The notes: a model not told the origin generated them from the letters alone. Counted from the first letter of the stretch, positions 35,374-44,499 are shown. The stretch: DNA of 64,000 nt from Blastococcus sp. URHD0036 (GCF_000701365.1 NZ_JNIK01000013.1:248001-312000), one strand, 5' to 3'. A program made the numbers and translations.

Positions 35374-35420
35374 CGGGTCATGATCGCGGAGGGACTCCGC
35401 GACCGCGCGCCCCGAAGGGG

Positions 35421-35597
35421 TCAGAGGGCGAACGCGGCCTCGAGGTCGGCGAGGTGACCGGCGGCCAGCGCGCTGTCGGCGGCGGTGGTCAGCCAGCCGG
35501 CGACCAGCAGCAGCGGCCAGGGCTGTTCCGAGTCCAGCGACGCCGTCGCCGCGACCGTGCCCGCCTGCGCCACTGCCCTGCATGCCGTGTCGTACAT
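35421..35597 (-). CDS. Small hypothetical protein (58 aa)
   Basis: The ORF begins at ATG 35597 with a good ribosome site, GAGGGGAG, about six bases upstream, and encodes MYDTACRAVAQAGTVAATAS... with an Ala/Leu-rich helical body. No domain is recognised. Its stop is 47 bases before the start of the cyclase gene on the same strand, so the two could be cotranscribed. Confidence 0.55.
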   Translation of the reverse strand: MYDTACRAVAQAGTVAATASLDSEQPWPLLLVAGWLTTAADSALAAGHLADLEAAFAL

Positions 35598-35732
35598 GAC
35601 CGGCTCCCCTCGTCGGATACCCAGGGGATCGGCAGGGCGCCGGTGCACCTCCAGCCGCGACACACGAACCGACCCCTTCGAGGGAGGCGTGGGGCGCGAT
35701 GACATCCGCCGTTCACAGCAGTCACCTCTGCC

Positions 35733-36107
35733 ATGGACCCGACGGAGGACGTGCGGCAGGCGCTGGCGGAGTGGGCGGAGGCGGTGCGCGCGGCGGACGC
35801 CGAGCGCGCGGTCGCCGGACGGGACGTGGACGTCGTCCTGTTCGACGTGGTGCCACCGGCGGTCGTGGCCGGCCGGGCCGCCTACCGGGCCAGCTGGGAG
35901 CTGTTCTGGGAGGCGCAGGGCCGCGGGCAGTTCGACGTCTCCGCGCTCACCGTCGTCGCCGGTGAGGACGTCGCGTTCGCGTACGGGCTGATCACCATCG
36001 GCGCCCCGGGCAGCGAGGGCTTCCCCATCCGGCTGACGGTGGGCCTGCGCCGCGACGGCGACCGGTGGCTGGTGCAGCACGAGCACCACTCCCCGCCGCC
36101 GGGCTGA
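35733..36107 (+). CDS. SnoaL-like/NTF2-fold protein
   Basis: The 124-residue protein matches the small NTF2/SnoaL/ketosteroid-isomerase fold: an N-terminal helix (EDVRQALAEWAEAVRAADAERAVA), then strands around DVDVVLFDVVPPAVVAGRAAYRASWELFWEAQG and the final FPIRLTVGLRRDGDRWLVQHEHHSPPP with the terminal H-E-H typical of the SnoaL-like SgcJ/DUF4440 group. Function is unknown; it may bind or isomerise a small molecule. It stands alone between convergent and divergent neighbours, and its start at ATG 35733 has only a weak ribosome site. Confidence 0.75.
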   Translation: MDPTEDVRQALAEWAEAVRAADAERAVAGRDVDVVLFDVVPPAVVAGRAAYRASWELFWEAQGRGQFDVSALTVVAGEDVAFAYGLITIGAPGSEGFPIRLTVGLRRDGDRWLVQHEHHSPPPG

Positions 36108-36220
36108 GCGTCGCCGCCCCGAGCGGAGCCGCCGGACCGGCTCCCGCACCCGGGGACGAATCGGCCGCAGTCACGGTCCGGCGGCCCGTTCCCGGGACAT
36201 CCGTGCTGTAAGAGGAGGGC

Positions 36221-37978
36221 ATGGCATCCGCGTCCTCCCCCGCCGTCCGCCGGCGCCGCCGCACCGGCCTCGCGCTCGTGGTCCTCGTCGCGGTGGTCCT
36301 CGCCGGCGTGGCGGCGGTCGTCGCCGCCCTGGCCGGCGAGGAGCGGGTGTCCCGGCTGTGGATCACCGCCACGGTCGCCCCGGACGGCAGCGCCCGCGTC
36401 GTCGAGGTCATCGACTACGACTTCGGCGCCGAGGACCGGCACGGCGTCCTCCGCGAGGTCCCCGACCTGGACGCCGACGCCCCGGTCGAGGTCTCCTCGC
36501 CGGACGCGCCCGACGACGTGAGCATCGAGCCCGGCGACGGCACGACGCTCATCCGGGTCGGCGACCCCGACACCACGGTCTCCGGCGAGCACCGCTACAC
36601 GATCAGCTACTCGCTCACGCAGGTCACCGCGGACGGCGAGCTGGCCTGGGACGCCGTCGGCACCGGGTGGGACGTGCCGATCGACGAGGTCGAGGTGCAC
36701 GTCGTCGCGGCGGCCCAGCTCGAGCCGCGGCGCTGCGTGCGCGGCAGCGAGGGGTCCACCGACCGGTGCGCGATCTCCGTGCGCGACTCCGGGGAGCTCG
36801 TCGTCCGGGCGTCGGACCTGGCCGCCGGGGAGGGCGTCACCGTGTACGCGGCCGAGAGTGCGGCCGGCGACGCGACACCGGAGCCGCCCCGGCCCCCGGC
36901 CGCCGCGCCGCCGCCCCCCGGCGCCGATCCGCTGGCCGTCGGCGCGGTGGCCGGGGCGCTGGCCCTCCTCGCCGGGCTGGGCACCCTCCGGCTGCTGCGC
37001 CGTGCCGGGCGGGAGCGGCTCCCGGCGACCGGGATGCCGGCGGCCGCGACCGGTGCCGACGCGCGGATCGACCTCGACGAGCTCGCCGCGGCCGCCACTC
37101 CGTCGCCGGAACTGCCGGTCGCGGTCGGCCCGGCGCTCGGCGGGGTGCTGCTGGCCGGGTCGGTGGCCGACCGGCACCGGGCCGCCTGGCTGCTCGACCA
37201 GGCGGCGACGGGCGCCGTCGAGCTGACCAGCGACCCGGGGCTGCCCGACCAGGTGGTGCTGGTGCGGCGGGCCGCGGGTGCGGGCGTGGCCGCGACGGTG
37301 CTCGACCAGGCCTTCTCCGGCCGGGACCGGCTGGCGCTGGGCAGCTACGACCCGGCGTTCGCCGCGGGGTGGACGCAGGTCGGCGAGGTGCTGGAGGCCG
37401 AGCAGAAGTCCTCCGGCCTGTGGGACGTCGCCTCGGAGAAGCGGGCGCGGCGCGTGCAGTGGCTGGGCCTGCTCGTCGGCGTCGTCGGCATCGCGATCGC
37501 GCTGGGCGGCGCGGCGCTGGCCGGGGACTCGGTCGCCGTCCCGCTGCTGCTGGCCGCGGTCGGCGGGGTCCTCGCGGGCATCGGCGCCGCCGCGTTCCTG
37601 CGGGGTTGGGAGCTGCGGGTGCTGACCCCCGAGGGCTCGGCCGCCTGGCTGCAGGTGGAGTCGCTGCGGCAGTACCTGGCCGGGTCGCCGCAGGCCGCGA
37701 TCGACACGGCCGTCGCCACCGGCCAGGTCGGGCGCTACACCGCGTGGGCGATGGCCCTGGGCGAGGCCGACCGGTGGGCGGAGCTGGCGCGGACGGCCGC
37801 GGTCCCGGCCGGGCGCCGGCGCGACCCGTACCTGTACTACGCGGGTTACGGCCCGGTGTTCCTGACCGGCTGCGGCCGCACCAGCGTGGCCCCGTCGTCC
37901 TCGTCGTCGGGGTCCTCGTCCGGGAGCAGCGGCAGCGTCGGCGGCGGTTCCGGCGGCGGGGGCGGCGGCTCCTGGTGA
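36221..37978 (+). CDS. DUF2207 domain membrane protein
   Basis: The 585-residue protein has an N-terminal anchor (LALVVLVAVVLAGVAAVVAAL) and a predicted extracytoplasmic DUF2207 domain (residues about 45-215: ITATVAPDGSARVVEVIDYDFG..., HRYTISYSLTQV). A second membrane segment near residue 240 leads to a cytoplasmic region; two helices (about 410-450) and a C-terminal part ending in a Gly/Ser-rich tail (SGGGGGGSW) follow. This arrangement is the one usually found in DUF2207 proteins. Function is unknown. GAGGAGG precedes ATG 36221. Confidence 0.88.
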   Translation: MASASSPAVRRRRRTGLALVVLVAVVLAGVAAVVAALAGEERVSRLWITATVAPDGSARVVEVIDYDFGAEDRHGVLREVPDLDADAPVEVSSPDAPDDVSIEPGDGTTLIRVGDPDTTVSGEHRYTISYSLTQVTADGELAWDAVGTGWDVPIDEVEVHVVAAAQLEPRRCVRGSEGSTDRCAISVRDSGELVVRASDLAAGEGVTVYAAESAAGDATPEPPRPPAAAPPPPGADPLAVGAVAGALALLAGLGTLRLLRRAGRERLPATGMPAAATGADARIDLDELAAAATPSPELPVAVGPALGGVLLAGSVADRHRAAWLLDQAATGAVELTSDPGLPDQVVLVRRAAGAGVAATVLDQAFSGRDRLALGSYDPAFAAGWTQVGEVLEAEQKSSGLWDVASEKRARRVQWLGLLVGVVGIAIALGGAALAGDSVAVPLLLAAVGGVLAGIGAAAFLRGWELRVLTPEGSAAWLQVESLRQYLAGSPQAAIDTAVATGQVGRYTAWAMALGEADRWAELARTAAVPAGRRRDPYLYYAGYGPVFLTGCGRTSVAPSSSSSGSSSGSSGSVGGGSGGGGGGSW

Positions 37979-37991
37979 GCCGCCGCGCCGG

Positions 37992-38687
37992 TCAGCGCAG
38001 GTGCTCGCCGAAGAAGGCGAGGATCCGCGCCCAGGCGTCCTCGGACTCCGGCCGGGAGTAGGCCAGCCCGGCCGTCCGCTCGACGAAGCGCAGCGGCCAC
38101 GGCGTCCCCCAGTCGTTCATGAACGAGTGGCCGACGCCGGGGTACTCCTTCACGTCGTGCGGCACCCCGCCCGCGGTGAGCTGCGCGTCGAGTTCGGCAG
38201 CCGCGTCCGGCAGCATGCGGTCCGCCGCGCCGTAGCTGGCGACCGTCGGGCAGGCGGCGGCGAGCTCCGCGCGGTTGCCGGGCCAGATGCCGTAGTTCGG
38301 CGCCGCGGCGTCGAACACCCCGCTCGGCGCGGTCAGGAGAGCGAACCCGCCCCCCATGCAGAACCCGACCGAGCCGACCTTCCCGGTGCACCGGTCGTCG
38401 GCGCGCAGGTGCGCGGCCGCGGCGAGGACGTCGTCGACCGCCGGGCCCGAGCCCTTCCCCACCGACCGCAGCGTCGTCACGACGCAGGCCAGCCGGTTGC
38501 CCCGGCGGAACAGCGCCGGCGCGATGGCCAGGTAGCCGTTTGCGGCGAAGCGGTCGGTGATCCGCCGGAGGTCGTCGGTCATGCCGAAGGCGTCGTGGAC
38601 CACGACCACCCCGGGCCACGGACCCTCGCCGTCCGGGGTGGCGGCGTAGGCCGGGAGCGGGCCGGCGGGGGCGTCGAACGTCGTCAT
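37992..38687 (-). CDS. Dienelactone hydrolase family protein
   Basis: The 231-residue alpha/beta hydrolase has the dienelactone hydrolase signature with Cys nucleophile in GSVGFCMGGGFALL, acid Asp in SYGAADRMLPD and His in YPGVGHSFMNDWG. Substrates include dienelactones from chlorocatechol degradation, but most paralogues have unknown substrates. ATG 38687 yields a normal start (MTTFDAPAGPLPAYAATP); an earlier in-frame start at 38819 would cross the divergent DinB gene. It has no signal peptide and so is cytosolic. Confidence 0.9.
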   Translation of the reverse strand: MTTFDAPAGPLPAYAATPDGEGPWPGVVVVHDAFGMTDDLRRITDRFAANGYLAIAPALFRRGNRLACVVTTLRSVGKGSGPAVDDVLAAAAHLRADDRCTGKVGSVGFCMGGGFALLTAPSGVFDAAAPNYGIWPGNRAELAAACPTVASYGAADRMLPDAAAELDAQLTAGGVPHDVKEYPGVGHSFMNDWGTPWPLRFVERTAGLAYSRPESEDAWARILAFFGEHLR

Positions 38688-38766
38688 CGGCACACCGGGA
38701 TCCTGCGGCACCGGCAGATCGGCCGCCCGTCGGTGCTGTCGGGGGCCGGTGACAGCATCGACGCCC

Positions 38767-39279
38767 GTGACCAGTCCCGACCGCGCCATGCCCCCGCTCG
38801 ACGCCGACGAGCGCGCCACCCTCGAGGGCTGGCTCGACTTCTACCGCGCCACGCTGGTGGCGAAGACCGACGGACTGACCGACGAGCAGGCCCGCGAGAC
38901 CGCCGTCCCGCCGTCACCTCTGACCCTGCTGGGGCTGCTCCAGCACATGGCGGAGGTGGAGCGGAACTGGTTCCGCCGGGTGCTGCTGGGCGAGCCGGTG
39001 CCGCCCATCCACGACCCCGACGCCGATCCGGCCGGCCCCGACGGGGGCTTCGACCTCGCGCCCGGCGCCACGGTCGCCGACGCACGGGCGACCTGGGCGG
39101 CCGAGGTCGCGCAGGCGAGGGAGAACTGCGCCCCGCGCCCGCTGGACTCGACGAGCCCCTTCATGGGCGGCGCGGTGACGCTCCGGTGGATCTACTCGCA
39201 CATGGTCGCCGAGTACGCCCGCCATGCCGGCCACGCCGATCTGATCCGCGAGCGGATCGACGGCACGACCGGCGTCTGA
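38767..39279 (+). CDS. DinB family protein (DUF664)
   Basis: The protein of about 170 residues has the four-helix DinB fold. Metal-ligand His residues are visible in LLGLLQHMAEVERNWF and IYSHMVAEYARHAGHADLIRE, the characteristic DUF664 ends. In actinobacteria, members of this superfamily act as thiol transferases or have unknown roles. GTG 38767 was chosen; a GTG at 38749 is equally possible because neither has a ribosome site and the transcript may be leaderless. It is divergent from the dienelactone hydrolase. Confidence 0.85.
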   Translation: MTSPDRAMPPLDADERATLEGWLDFYRATLVAKTDGLTDEQARETAVPPSPLTLLGLLQHMAEVERNWFRRVLLGEPVPPIHDPDADPAGPDGGFDLAPGATVADARATWAAEVAQARENCAPRPLDSTSPFMGGAVTLRWIYSHMVAEYARHAGHADLIRERIDGTTGV

Positions 39280-39299
39280 GCCGGGTGGCGTAGCCGCCG

Positions 39300-40304
39300 C
39301 TAGCCGGCGAGCACCTCGCCGCGCCGGGTCGGGTGCCCGTCGTCGGCGCGGGCCTGCGGCTCCAGGGCGGCGTGCAGCTCGGCGCAGACCTCGCCGAGCG
39401 CCTGCGGCGCGCTCCGGCAGATCTTCGGGAACGACAGGTAGCCGTGCGGCATGCCGACGTAGGTCGTCGTGCGCACCGGGACGCCGGCCGCCTCGAGCGC
39501 GGCCGCGTAGCGCAGCCCGTCGTCGCGGATCGGGTCGTGCTCGGCGACCTGCACCAGCGCCGGGGGCAGGCCGCTGTGGTCGCGGGCGAGCAGCGGGGAG
39601 GCGTAGGGGTCGCGGGCGTTCTGGTCGCCGAGGTAGTGCGCGCGGAAGGCCACCATCTCGGCCTCGCTGAGGATCGGCGCGTCCGCGTTCTCCGTGATGG
39701 ACGGGCTCGCGAACGTCATGTCGGTCGCCGGGTAGAGCAGCACCTGCAGCGAGATGCGCGGGCCCGACCGGTCCCGGGCCATCAGCGCGACGACGGCCGC
39801 GAGGTTGCCGCCGGCGCTGTCGCCCATGACCGCGAGCCGCTCGCCGTCGGCGCCGAACTCGGCCGCCCGCGCGGCGATGTCGACCAGCGCCCGGTAGCTG
39901 TCCTCCGCCGCGGCCGGCCAGCGGTGCGCCGGCGCCAGGCGGTAGTCGACCGAGACGACGACGGCACCGACGCTGCGCGCCACGTTGCTGCACAGCCAGT
40001 CGGCCATGTCGAGCGAGCCGAGCACCCAGCCACCACCGTGGAAGTTCACGACCAGCGGGAGCGCACCCGAGGCGCCCTCCGGCCGGTACACGCGGATCGT
40101 CAGCGGACCGGTCTCGCCGGCCGCGGTGTCCTCGGTGATCCGCACGCCCGCCGCCACCCCGCCGAGCACCAGGTCGAGGACCGGGTTGTGGCCGATCACG
40201 GTCTGCTGGGCCTTGCGGATCTGCTCGTCGTCCATCCGCGAGATGGAGTTGGCCCGCCGGAGCAGCCGCCCCAGCACCCGTACCCGCAGGTCCAGCTGTG
40301 CCAT
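39300..40304 (-). CDS. Alpha/beta hydrolase, hormone-sensitive lipase (HSL) family
   Basis: The 334-residue esterase has the HSL oxyanion motif HGGGW, nucleophile elbow GDSAGGN, acid Asp in AEHDPIRDD and His in GMPHGYLSF. The N-terminal cap (LRVRVLGRLLRRANSISRMDDEQIRKAQQ) is characteristic. It should hydrolyse short- to medium-chain esters. The ATG at 40304 follows a GGGA-rich sequence. It lies on the same strand as the next hydrolase (40374-41237), 69 bases apart, and the two may be transcribed together. Confidence 0.92.
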   Translation of the reverse strand: MAQLDLRVRVLGRLLRRANSISRMDDEQIRKAQQTVIGHNPVLDLVLGGVAAGVRITEDTAAGETGPLTIRVYRPEGASGALPLVVNFHGGGWVLGSLDMADWLCSNVARSVGAVVVSVDYRLAPAHRWPAAAEDSYRALVDIAARAAEFGADGERLAVMGDSAGGNLAAVVALMARDRSGPRISLQVLLYPATDMTFASPSITENADAPILSEAEMVAFRAHYLGDQNARDPYASPLLARDHSGLPPALVQVAEHDPIRDDGLRYAAALEAAGVPVRTTTYVGMPHGYLSFPKICRSAPQALGEVCAELHAALEPQARADDGHPTRRGEVLAG

Positions 40305-40373
40305 GTCGAGTTCCCTCTCCGCTGCCGACGCCGTCCCGAGGCACCGTAGCGAGTTCCGGTGGTACCGGTGGGC

Positions 40374-41237
40374 TCAGTTCCCGTCGACGGCGGCGAGGTG
40401 CTCGGCGATCAGGCGGGTCAGCGGCGCCACGACGGGGCGGCCCATCGCGTGGCCCATGCCGGGCACGGTGACCAGACGGGCCCCGCCGATCACCGAGGCC
40501 AGGTGGGCGGCGTGCGGCGGCGGGTTGATCGGGTCCGCCGGCGCCTCGATCACCAGCGTCGGCACGCGGACGGCGGCCAGCTCCGCACCCCGGTCGAGCC
40601 CCGACTGGTCGGCGAGGGCGTGCGCGGCCGAGGACACCGCCGTGCCCGCGTGGGCGATCTCCCGCTCCTCCAGGGCCCGGAACTCCGCCGGGTCGAACGG
40701 GACGACGTCGCCGTTGAGCAGCCGCCAGTGCTCGACCCGCCAGTCCAGCTCCGCGGCCTCGTCGCGCTCCTCCCCCATCGAGTCCCAGAACTCGAGCAGG
40801 CGGGGGTCGACACCGGGCAGGTCGGCCCCGTTGCTCCCGTCGGCGTCGGCGAGCCCGGCACCGAGCGCCGAGGTGGCGAAGACGGTGGCGCTGAGCAGCC
40901 GGTCGGGGTGGTCGAGGAGCAGCAGCTGCACGAGCGTGCCGCCCATCGACATCCCGACCACGTGCGCCCGGGCGATGCCCAGCCCGTCGAGCAGCCGGAC
41001 GGCGTCGGTGGCCAGGTCGCGGATCGCGTAGGGGCGGACGTCGAAGGCGCGGGTCGAGCGCCCGGTGTCGCGGTGGTCGTAGCGGATCACGCGGTGCCGC
41101 TCGGCGAGGGCGTCGACCAGCTCGTCCGGCCACGTCAGGGCCCCGGCGTTGGCGCCCATGACCAGCAGGACCGGTGTCCCCGCGGGGTCGCCGCGCTCCT
41201 CGGCCCAGAGCTCGGTGCCGGGGGCGATGGGGACCAT
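40374..41237 (-). CDS. Alpha/beta hydrolase, RdmC/methylesterase-like
   Basis: The 287-residue hydrolase has the nucleophile elbow GMSMGGT, an oxyanion region around LLVMGANAGALTWPDELVD and the final His in GMGHAMGRPV. The opening GTELWAEERGDPAGTP and IRYDHRDTGRS segment recall aclacinomycin methylesterase RdmC and related hydrolases that are widespread in actinobacteria. Substrate unknown. ATG 41237 is used; an in-frame GTG at 41246 is an alternative. It is divergent from the next hydrolase. Confidence 0.88.
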   Translation of the reverse strand: MVPIAPGTELWAEERGDPAGTPVLLVMGANAGALTWPDELVDALAERHRVIRYDHRDTGRSTRAFDVRPYAIRDLATDAVRLLDGLGIARAHVVGMSMGGTLVQLLLLDHPDRLLSATVFATSALGAGLADADGSNGADLPGVDPRLLEFWDSMGEERDEAAELDWRVEHWRLLNGDVVPFDPAEFRALEEREIAHAGTAVSSAAHALADQSGLDRGAELAAVRVPTLVIEAPADPINPPPHAAHLASVIGGARLVTVPGMGHAMGRPVVAPLTRLIAEHLAAVDGN

Positions 41238-41371
41238 GCGCTGCACCCGGCCGAGCCTGGCAGCCGGGTGCTGCGCCGTCGACCGGTTTCCGGCAGGGGT
41301 GCCACAGCACTCGCCGGCCCGCCAGGATGGCCCGCGTGCCCGCACCGGGTGCCGGAGTCAGGAGACGACCC

Positions 41372-42316
41372 ATGACGGAGACAGCGCAGTCGCCGGTACC
41401 GCTCCCGTCCAGCGTGAGCGAGGCGGCCCGGCAGGTCCTCGCCGTCCCCCGGGTGGCCGCGGACTGGCCCGCCCAGGACGACGTCGAGGGCTGGGAGCGG
41501 CTGGTCGCCGCCAGCGACGCCTCCCTGCAGGAGCGGTTCCCCGCCGACGCCTTCCCCGTGGACGTGGAGGAGCGGCAGGTCGGCGGGGTGCGCACCTTCG
41601 TCGCCCGCCCGCCGGGGACCCCGGACGACGCCGGTCCGGTCTACCTGGACGTCCACGGCGGGGCACTGATCATGGGCGGCGGCGAGCTGTGCCGGTCGTT
41701 CACCGCCATGACGGCCATGTCGACCGGTCTGACCACCTGGGGCGTCGACTACCGGATGCCGCCGCGACACCCCTATCCGGCCGGCCTCGACGACTGCGTC
41801 GCCGTCTACCGGGCGCTGCTCGAGGTCCGCGAGCCGGCCGACGTCGTCGTCGGCGGGGCGTCGGCGGGCGGCAACCTCGCCGCCGCGCTCGTGGTGCGGG
41901 CTCGGGAGGAGGGCCTGCCGATGCCGGCGGCCCTGGTGCTGAACACCCCCGAGCTGGACCTCACCGAGTCCGGCGACTCGTTCACCACCAACCTGGCGTT
42001 CGACAACGTGCTCGGCCCCCTGCTGGAGGTCAACCGGCTGTACGCCGCCGGCGCCGACCTCGCCGACCCGCACCTGTCGCCCCTGTTCGCCGACGTCACC
42101 GGCTTCCCGCCCACCTTCCTGCAGGCCGGCACCCGGGACCTGTTCCTCTCCAACGCCGTGCGGATGCACCGCAGGCTGCGGGCGGCCGGGGTGGAGGCCG
42201 AACTGCACGTGGGCGAGGCCATGCCGCACGGCGGGTTCGGCGGCACCGCTCCCGAGGACGTCGAGCTGGCGGCCGAGCGGCGGCGCTTCGTCGACCGGCA
42301 CCGCCGCCGGGACTGA
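41372..42316 (+). CDS. Alpha/beta hydrolase (HSL/esterase type)
   Basis: This is a 314-residue hydrolase with oxyanion motif HGGALIMGGG, nucleophile elbow GASAGGN, acid Asp in GTRDLFLSN and His in EAMPHGGFG. The HGGAL variant (instead of HGGGW) still places the backbone amides for the oxyanion hole. AGGAGA lies about eight bases before ATG 41372. It is the third alpha/beta hydrolase of the HSL type in 3 kb and is not closely similar to its neighbour at 39300, so this is not a recent duplication. Confidence 0.9.
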   Translation: MTETAQSPVPLPSSVSEAARQVLAVPRVAADWPAQDDVEGWERLVAASDASLQERFPADAFPVDVEERQVGGVRTFVARPPGTPDDAGPVYLDVHGGALIMGGGELCRSFTAMTAMSTGLTTWGVDYRMPPRHPYPAGLDDCVAVYRALLEVREPADVVVGGASAGGNLAAALVVRAREEGLPMPAALVLNTPELDLTESGDSFTTNLAFDNVLGPLLEVNRLYAAGADLADPHLSPLFADVTGFPPTFLQAGTRDLFLSNAVRMHRRLRAAGVEAELHVGEAMPHGGFGGTAPEDVELAAERRRFVDRHRRRD

Positions 42317-42401
42317 GGCCCGTCCGGGTGCTGTCCGGGGGCTTGTGCGGGCGGGCGGCCGGGAGAACCCTCGGGCCGTCCGCGATCACACGGAGGCTGC
42401 G

Positions 42402-42809
42402 GTGAGCGATGAGGTCCGGCTGGTGCGGCCGGAGGACCGGAGCGAGGGTCACCCGACCCCCGGCATGCACCGCGAGGAGGCCGTCGCCACCGGCGGGATG
42501 TGGGCCGGGCACGTCACGACCGGCGCGGGCGTGGCCTCCGGCTGGCACCACCACGGCGAGTACGAGTCGACGATCTACGTGGTCTCCGGCGCGCTGCGGA
42601 TGGAGTTCGGACCCGGGGGCGCCGACGTGCTGGAGGCGACCGCGGGGGACTTCCTCTACGTGCCGCCCCACGCGGTGCACCGCGAGCTGAACCCGGCCGA
42701 GGTCGAGTCCACCCTCGTCGTCGTGCGGGCCGGGTCGGGCGAGGCGGTCGTCAACGTGGACGGGCCGGCCCCGGCCGCGGACGGCGGGGCCGGCCCGGCT
42801 GCGGGCTAG
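42402..42809 (+). CDS. Cupin domain protein
   Basis: The 135-residue protein is a single cupin: motif 1 GWHHHGEYESTIYVVSG gives the His/His/Glu metal ligands, and motif 2 AGDFLYVPPHAVHRELNPA gives the last His. It probably binds a metal and a small molecule; such short cupins are often enzymes or regulators. GGAGG lies seven bases before GTG 42402. It terminates in a TAG that shares the palindrome CTAG with the stop of the convergent lipoprotein gene. Confidence 0.88.
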   Translation: MSDEVRLVRPEDRSEGHPTPGMHREEAVATGGMWAGHVTTGAGVASGWHHHGEYESTIYVVSGALRMEFGPGGADVLEATAGDFLYVPPHAVHRELNPAEVESTLVVVRAGSGEAVVNVDGPAPAADGGAGPAAG

Positions 42810-43552
42810 ACGTCCCCCTGCGCCTCGTAGGCCTGGTCGAACAGGTCGCTGAACGCCGCCTCGTCGAGCGCGGCACCGTCGGGCGCCACCTGCGAGAGGA
42901 AGACCATCCGCCGGCCCTCGACGGCGACGGCCATCAGCGCGTTGACCGCCGCGCCCGTCCCGTCGGGGGTGCCGACCGTCACGGTGAAGGCGACGCCCTG
43001 CGTGACGTCGCCGACCTGCGGAATCTCCAGCGGCCGCAGGTCGAGGCTCCCGGTGGTGCCGTCCGGCGCGGTGATGTCGACGTGCGAGCAGCGGTCGAGG
43101 AAGGTCTCGAAGTCCGCCGCGGAGCCGGCCTCGACCTCGCCGTCCTCGAGCAGCATCTGGACGGTCAGCGTCCGGGGCGTCTCCGCGGACCGCCCGGCCA
43201 CGGCGTCGAACTTGACCGGGTCGGGCTGGATCTTGCCCAGCCCCTCGGTGCACTCCGCGGGCGTCAGGGTCACGCCCTGCGGCAGGACGCCGGCACCGGA
43301 GGCGGAGGCGGAGAGCTCCCGGACGTCCACGTCGGTGACGGTGGCCGCCGGTCCGAACGCGTCCTCGGGGAGCAGGCCGGCGACCAGGTCGTCGTCGGTC
43401 GCCGGGGTGTCCTCGGGAGCCGGGGCCGACGACTCCAAGGCCGGCGCAGCGGCCTCGCCGTCGTCCTCCTCCGCACAGCCGGAGACGGCGGACAGGAGCA
43501 GCGCTCCGCCCAGGGCGACGGGGAGGGCGCGGCGGCGCAGCATCGCGGTCAT
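42806..43552 (-). CDS. Hypothetical lipoprotein
   Basis: The 248-residue protein has a lipoprotein signal peptide (MLRRRALPVALGGALLLSAVSGC, lipobox VSGC), a linker rich in Ala/Pro/Glu/Asp, then a compact domain with two cysteines (AECTEG, DRCSHV) that may form a disulfide. It looks like a substrate-free sensor or DUF-type secreted protein; no family is recognised. Its coding end overlaps the cupin gene by four bases. Confidence 0.75.
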   Translation of the reverse strand: MTAMLRRRALPVALGGALLLSAVSGCAEEDDGEAAAPALESSAPAPEDTPATDDDLVAGLLPEDAFGPAATVTDVDVRELSASASGAGVLPQGVTLTPAECTEGLGKIQPDPVKFDAVAGRSAETPRTLTVQMLLEDGEVEAGSAADFETFLDRCSHVDITAPDGTTGSLDLRPLEIPQVGDVTQGVAFTVTVGTPDGTGAAVNALMAVAVEGRRMVFLSQVAPDGAALDEAAFSDLFDQAYEAQGDV

Positions 43553-43663
43553 GGGCCGGAAGCTAGGTGCGCACGGACCGCGGGAGCGCGGCGAACCGAC
43601 CGGATGCCGCCCATCGGGTGACTCCGGCTCGCCGACGTTCCGTATCCGTGCTGGACTGACAGG

Positions 43664-44035
43664 TCACGTGGCCAGGTACGCCCGGAGGGCATCGGCCTCG
43701 CCCCGGAGCCGGGCCGCCGCGTCGGGGCGGTCGACCTCCCAGCGCGCGGCCTCGGTGTCCCGCTCGTCGACCTGTTGCCGCAGCAGCGTGCGGACCTCGG
43801 CCAGCGACAGGGTGCAGCGTTCGGCCTCGGTGGCACCGACCCCCGCACGGGCGCCGGCGACGTGCGCGCTCCCGTCCTCCGCAGCCGTCGGGGCGACCTC
43901 GACGGCCTCGGCGTTGTCGATGGCCGCGAGCGCCGTCCGTAGCGCGGAGACGGCCTCCTTCTCCCGCGCCTTCATCGCGGCGCGGAGGTCGGCACGGAGC
44001 GTGGCGCGCAGCTGCGCCGCCGGGTCGTCGGTCAT
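43664..44035 (-). CDS. GatB/YqeY-like protein
   Basis: The 123-residue protein resembles the YqeY/GatB C-terminal helical domain, with ATLRADLRAAMKAREKEAVSALRTALAAIDNAEAV at the N terminus. It is slightly shorter than canonical YqeY (about 150 residues), and the C-terminal half (LSLAEVRTLLRQQVDERDTEAARWEVDRPDAAARLRGEADAL) fits the family's helices. Free-standing members are widespread, possibly involved in tRNA-related processes. Start ATG 44035. It lies directly downstream of the tmRNA terminator. Confidence 0.8.
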   Translation of the reverse strand: MTDDPAAQLRATLRADLRAAMKAREKEAVSALRTALAAIDNAEAVEVAPTAAEDGSAHVAGARAGVGATEAERCTLSLAEVRTLLRQQVDERDTEAARWEVDRPDAAARLRGEADALRAYLAT

Positions 44036-44067
44036 GGGCTCGGAGTCTGCCGGTCGCCGTCCGGATG

Positions 44068-44112
44068 CACGAGAGCCCCGGGCGGACTCTCGTCCGCACC
44101 GGGGCTCTCGTG
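44068..44112 (-). terminator. Terminator downstream of ssrA
   Basis: Perfect 13-bp arms CACGAGAGCCCCG (44068-44080) and CGGGGCTCTCGTG (44100-44112) lie directly after the tmRNA 3' end on the minus strand. Confidence 0.85.
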
Positions 44113-44118
44113 TTCAGG

Positions 44119-44493
44119 GGTGGAGGTGGCGGGAATCGAACCCGCGTCCTACGACGCATCACCAGGGCTTCTCCGAGCGCAGTCCGCTGTGCCTCTACTC
44201 GGCCCCGTCGATCCCGCGAACAGGTCGACGTGACGGGCCCAGTCGCTGTGTGGTGTCCCACACGCATCCGCGACCGGTGCGTGCGGTGAGTCATCTAGCT
44301 GATGCCAGGATCCGGGTCGATGACGAACCCGGGCTGACAGACTCGTCTAGCTGCTATCAGGCAGCGAGAGCGAAGTCGCGCTGATTGGAATCGGCGCTTG
44401 TGTGTTGTGCAACGGATCGTTAACGAGATGATCGTTGCCTTCCTCGGCTCGCTTCCCCTGGTCACCCGACCGCAGTCGAGACCAATCACCCCC
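44119..44493 (-). ncRNA. ssrA: tmRNA (ssrA)
   Basis: Both ends of the tRNA-like domain are readable on the minus strand: 5' GGGGGTGATTGGTCTCGACTG starting at 44493, and the T-arm/acceptor GGCGGGTTCGATTCCCGCCACC ending near 44119. The seven-base acceptor stem pairs (GGGGGTG with CACCTCC, one G-U). The tag reading frame resumes at GCC 44395 and encodes ADSNQRDFALAA with TGA at 44357. It rescues stalled ribosomes with SmpB, whose gene is 8 kb downstream. The ends are set from the stem pairing, so they are accurate to a few bases. Confidence 0.95.
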
Positions 44494-44499
44494 TGTGCA

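Noticed and set aside
39300-42316. Recent tandem duplication of esterase genes
   Set aside because: The hydrolases share only family motifs (different oxyanion and elbow sequences), so they are distant paralogues.
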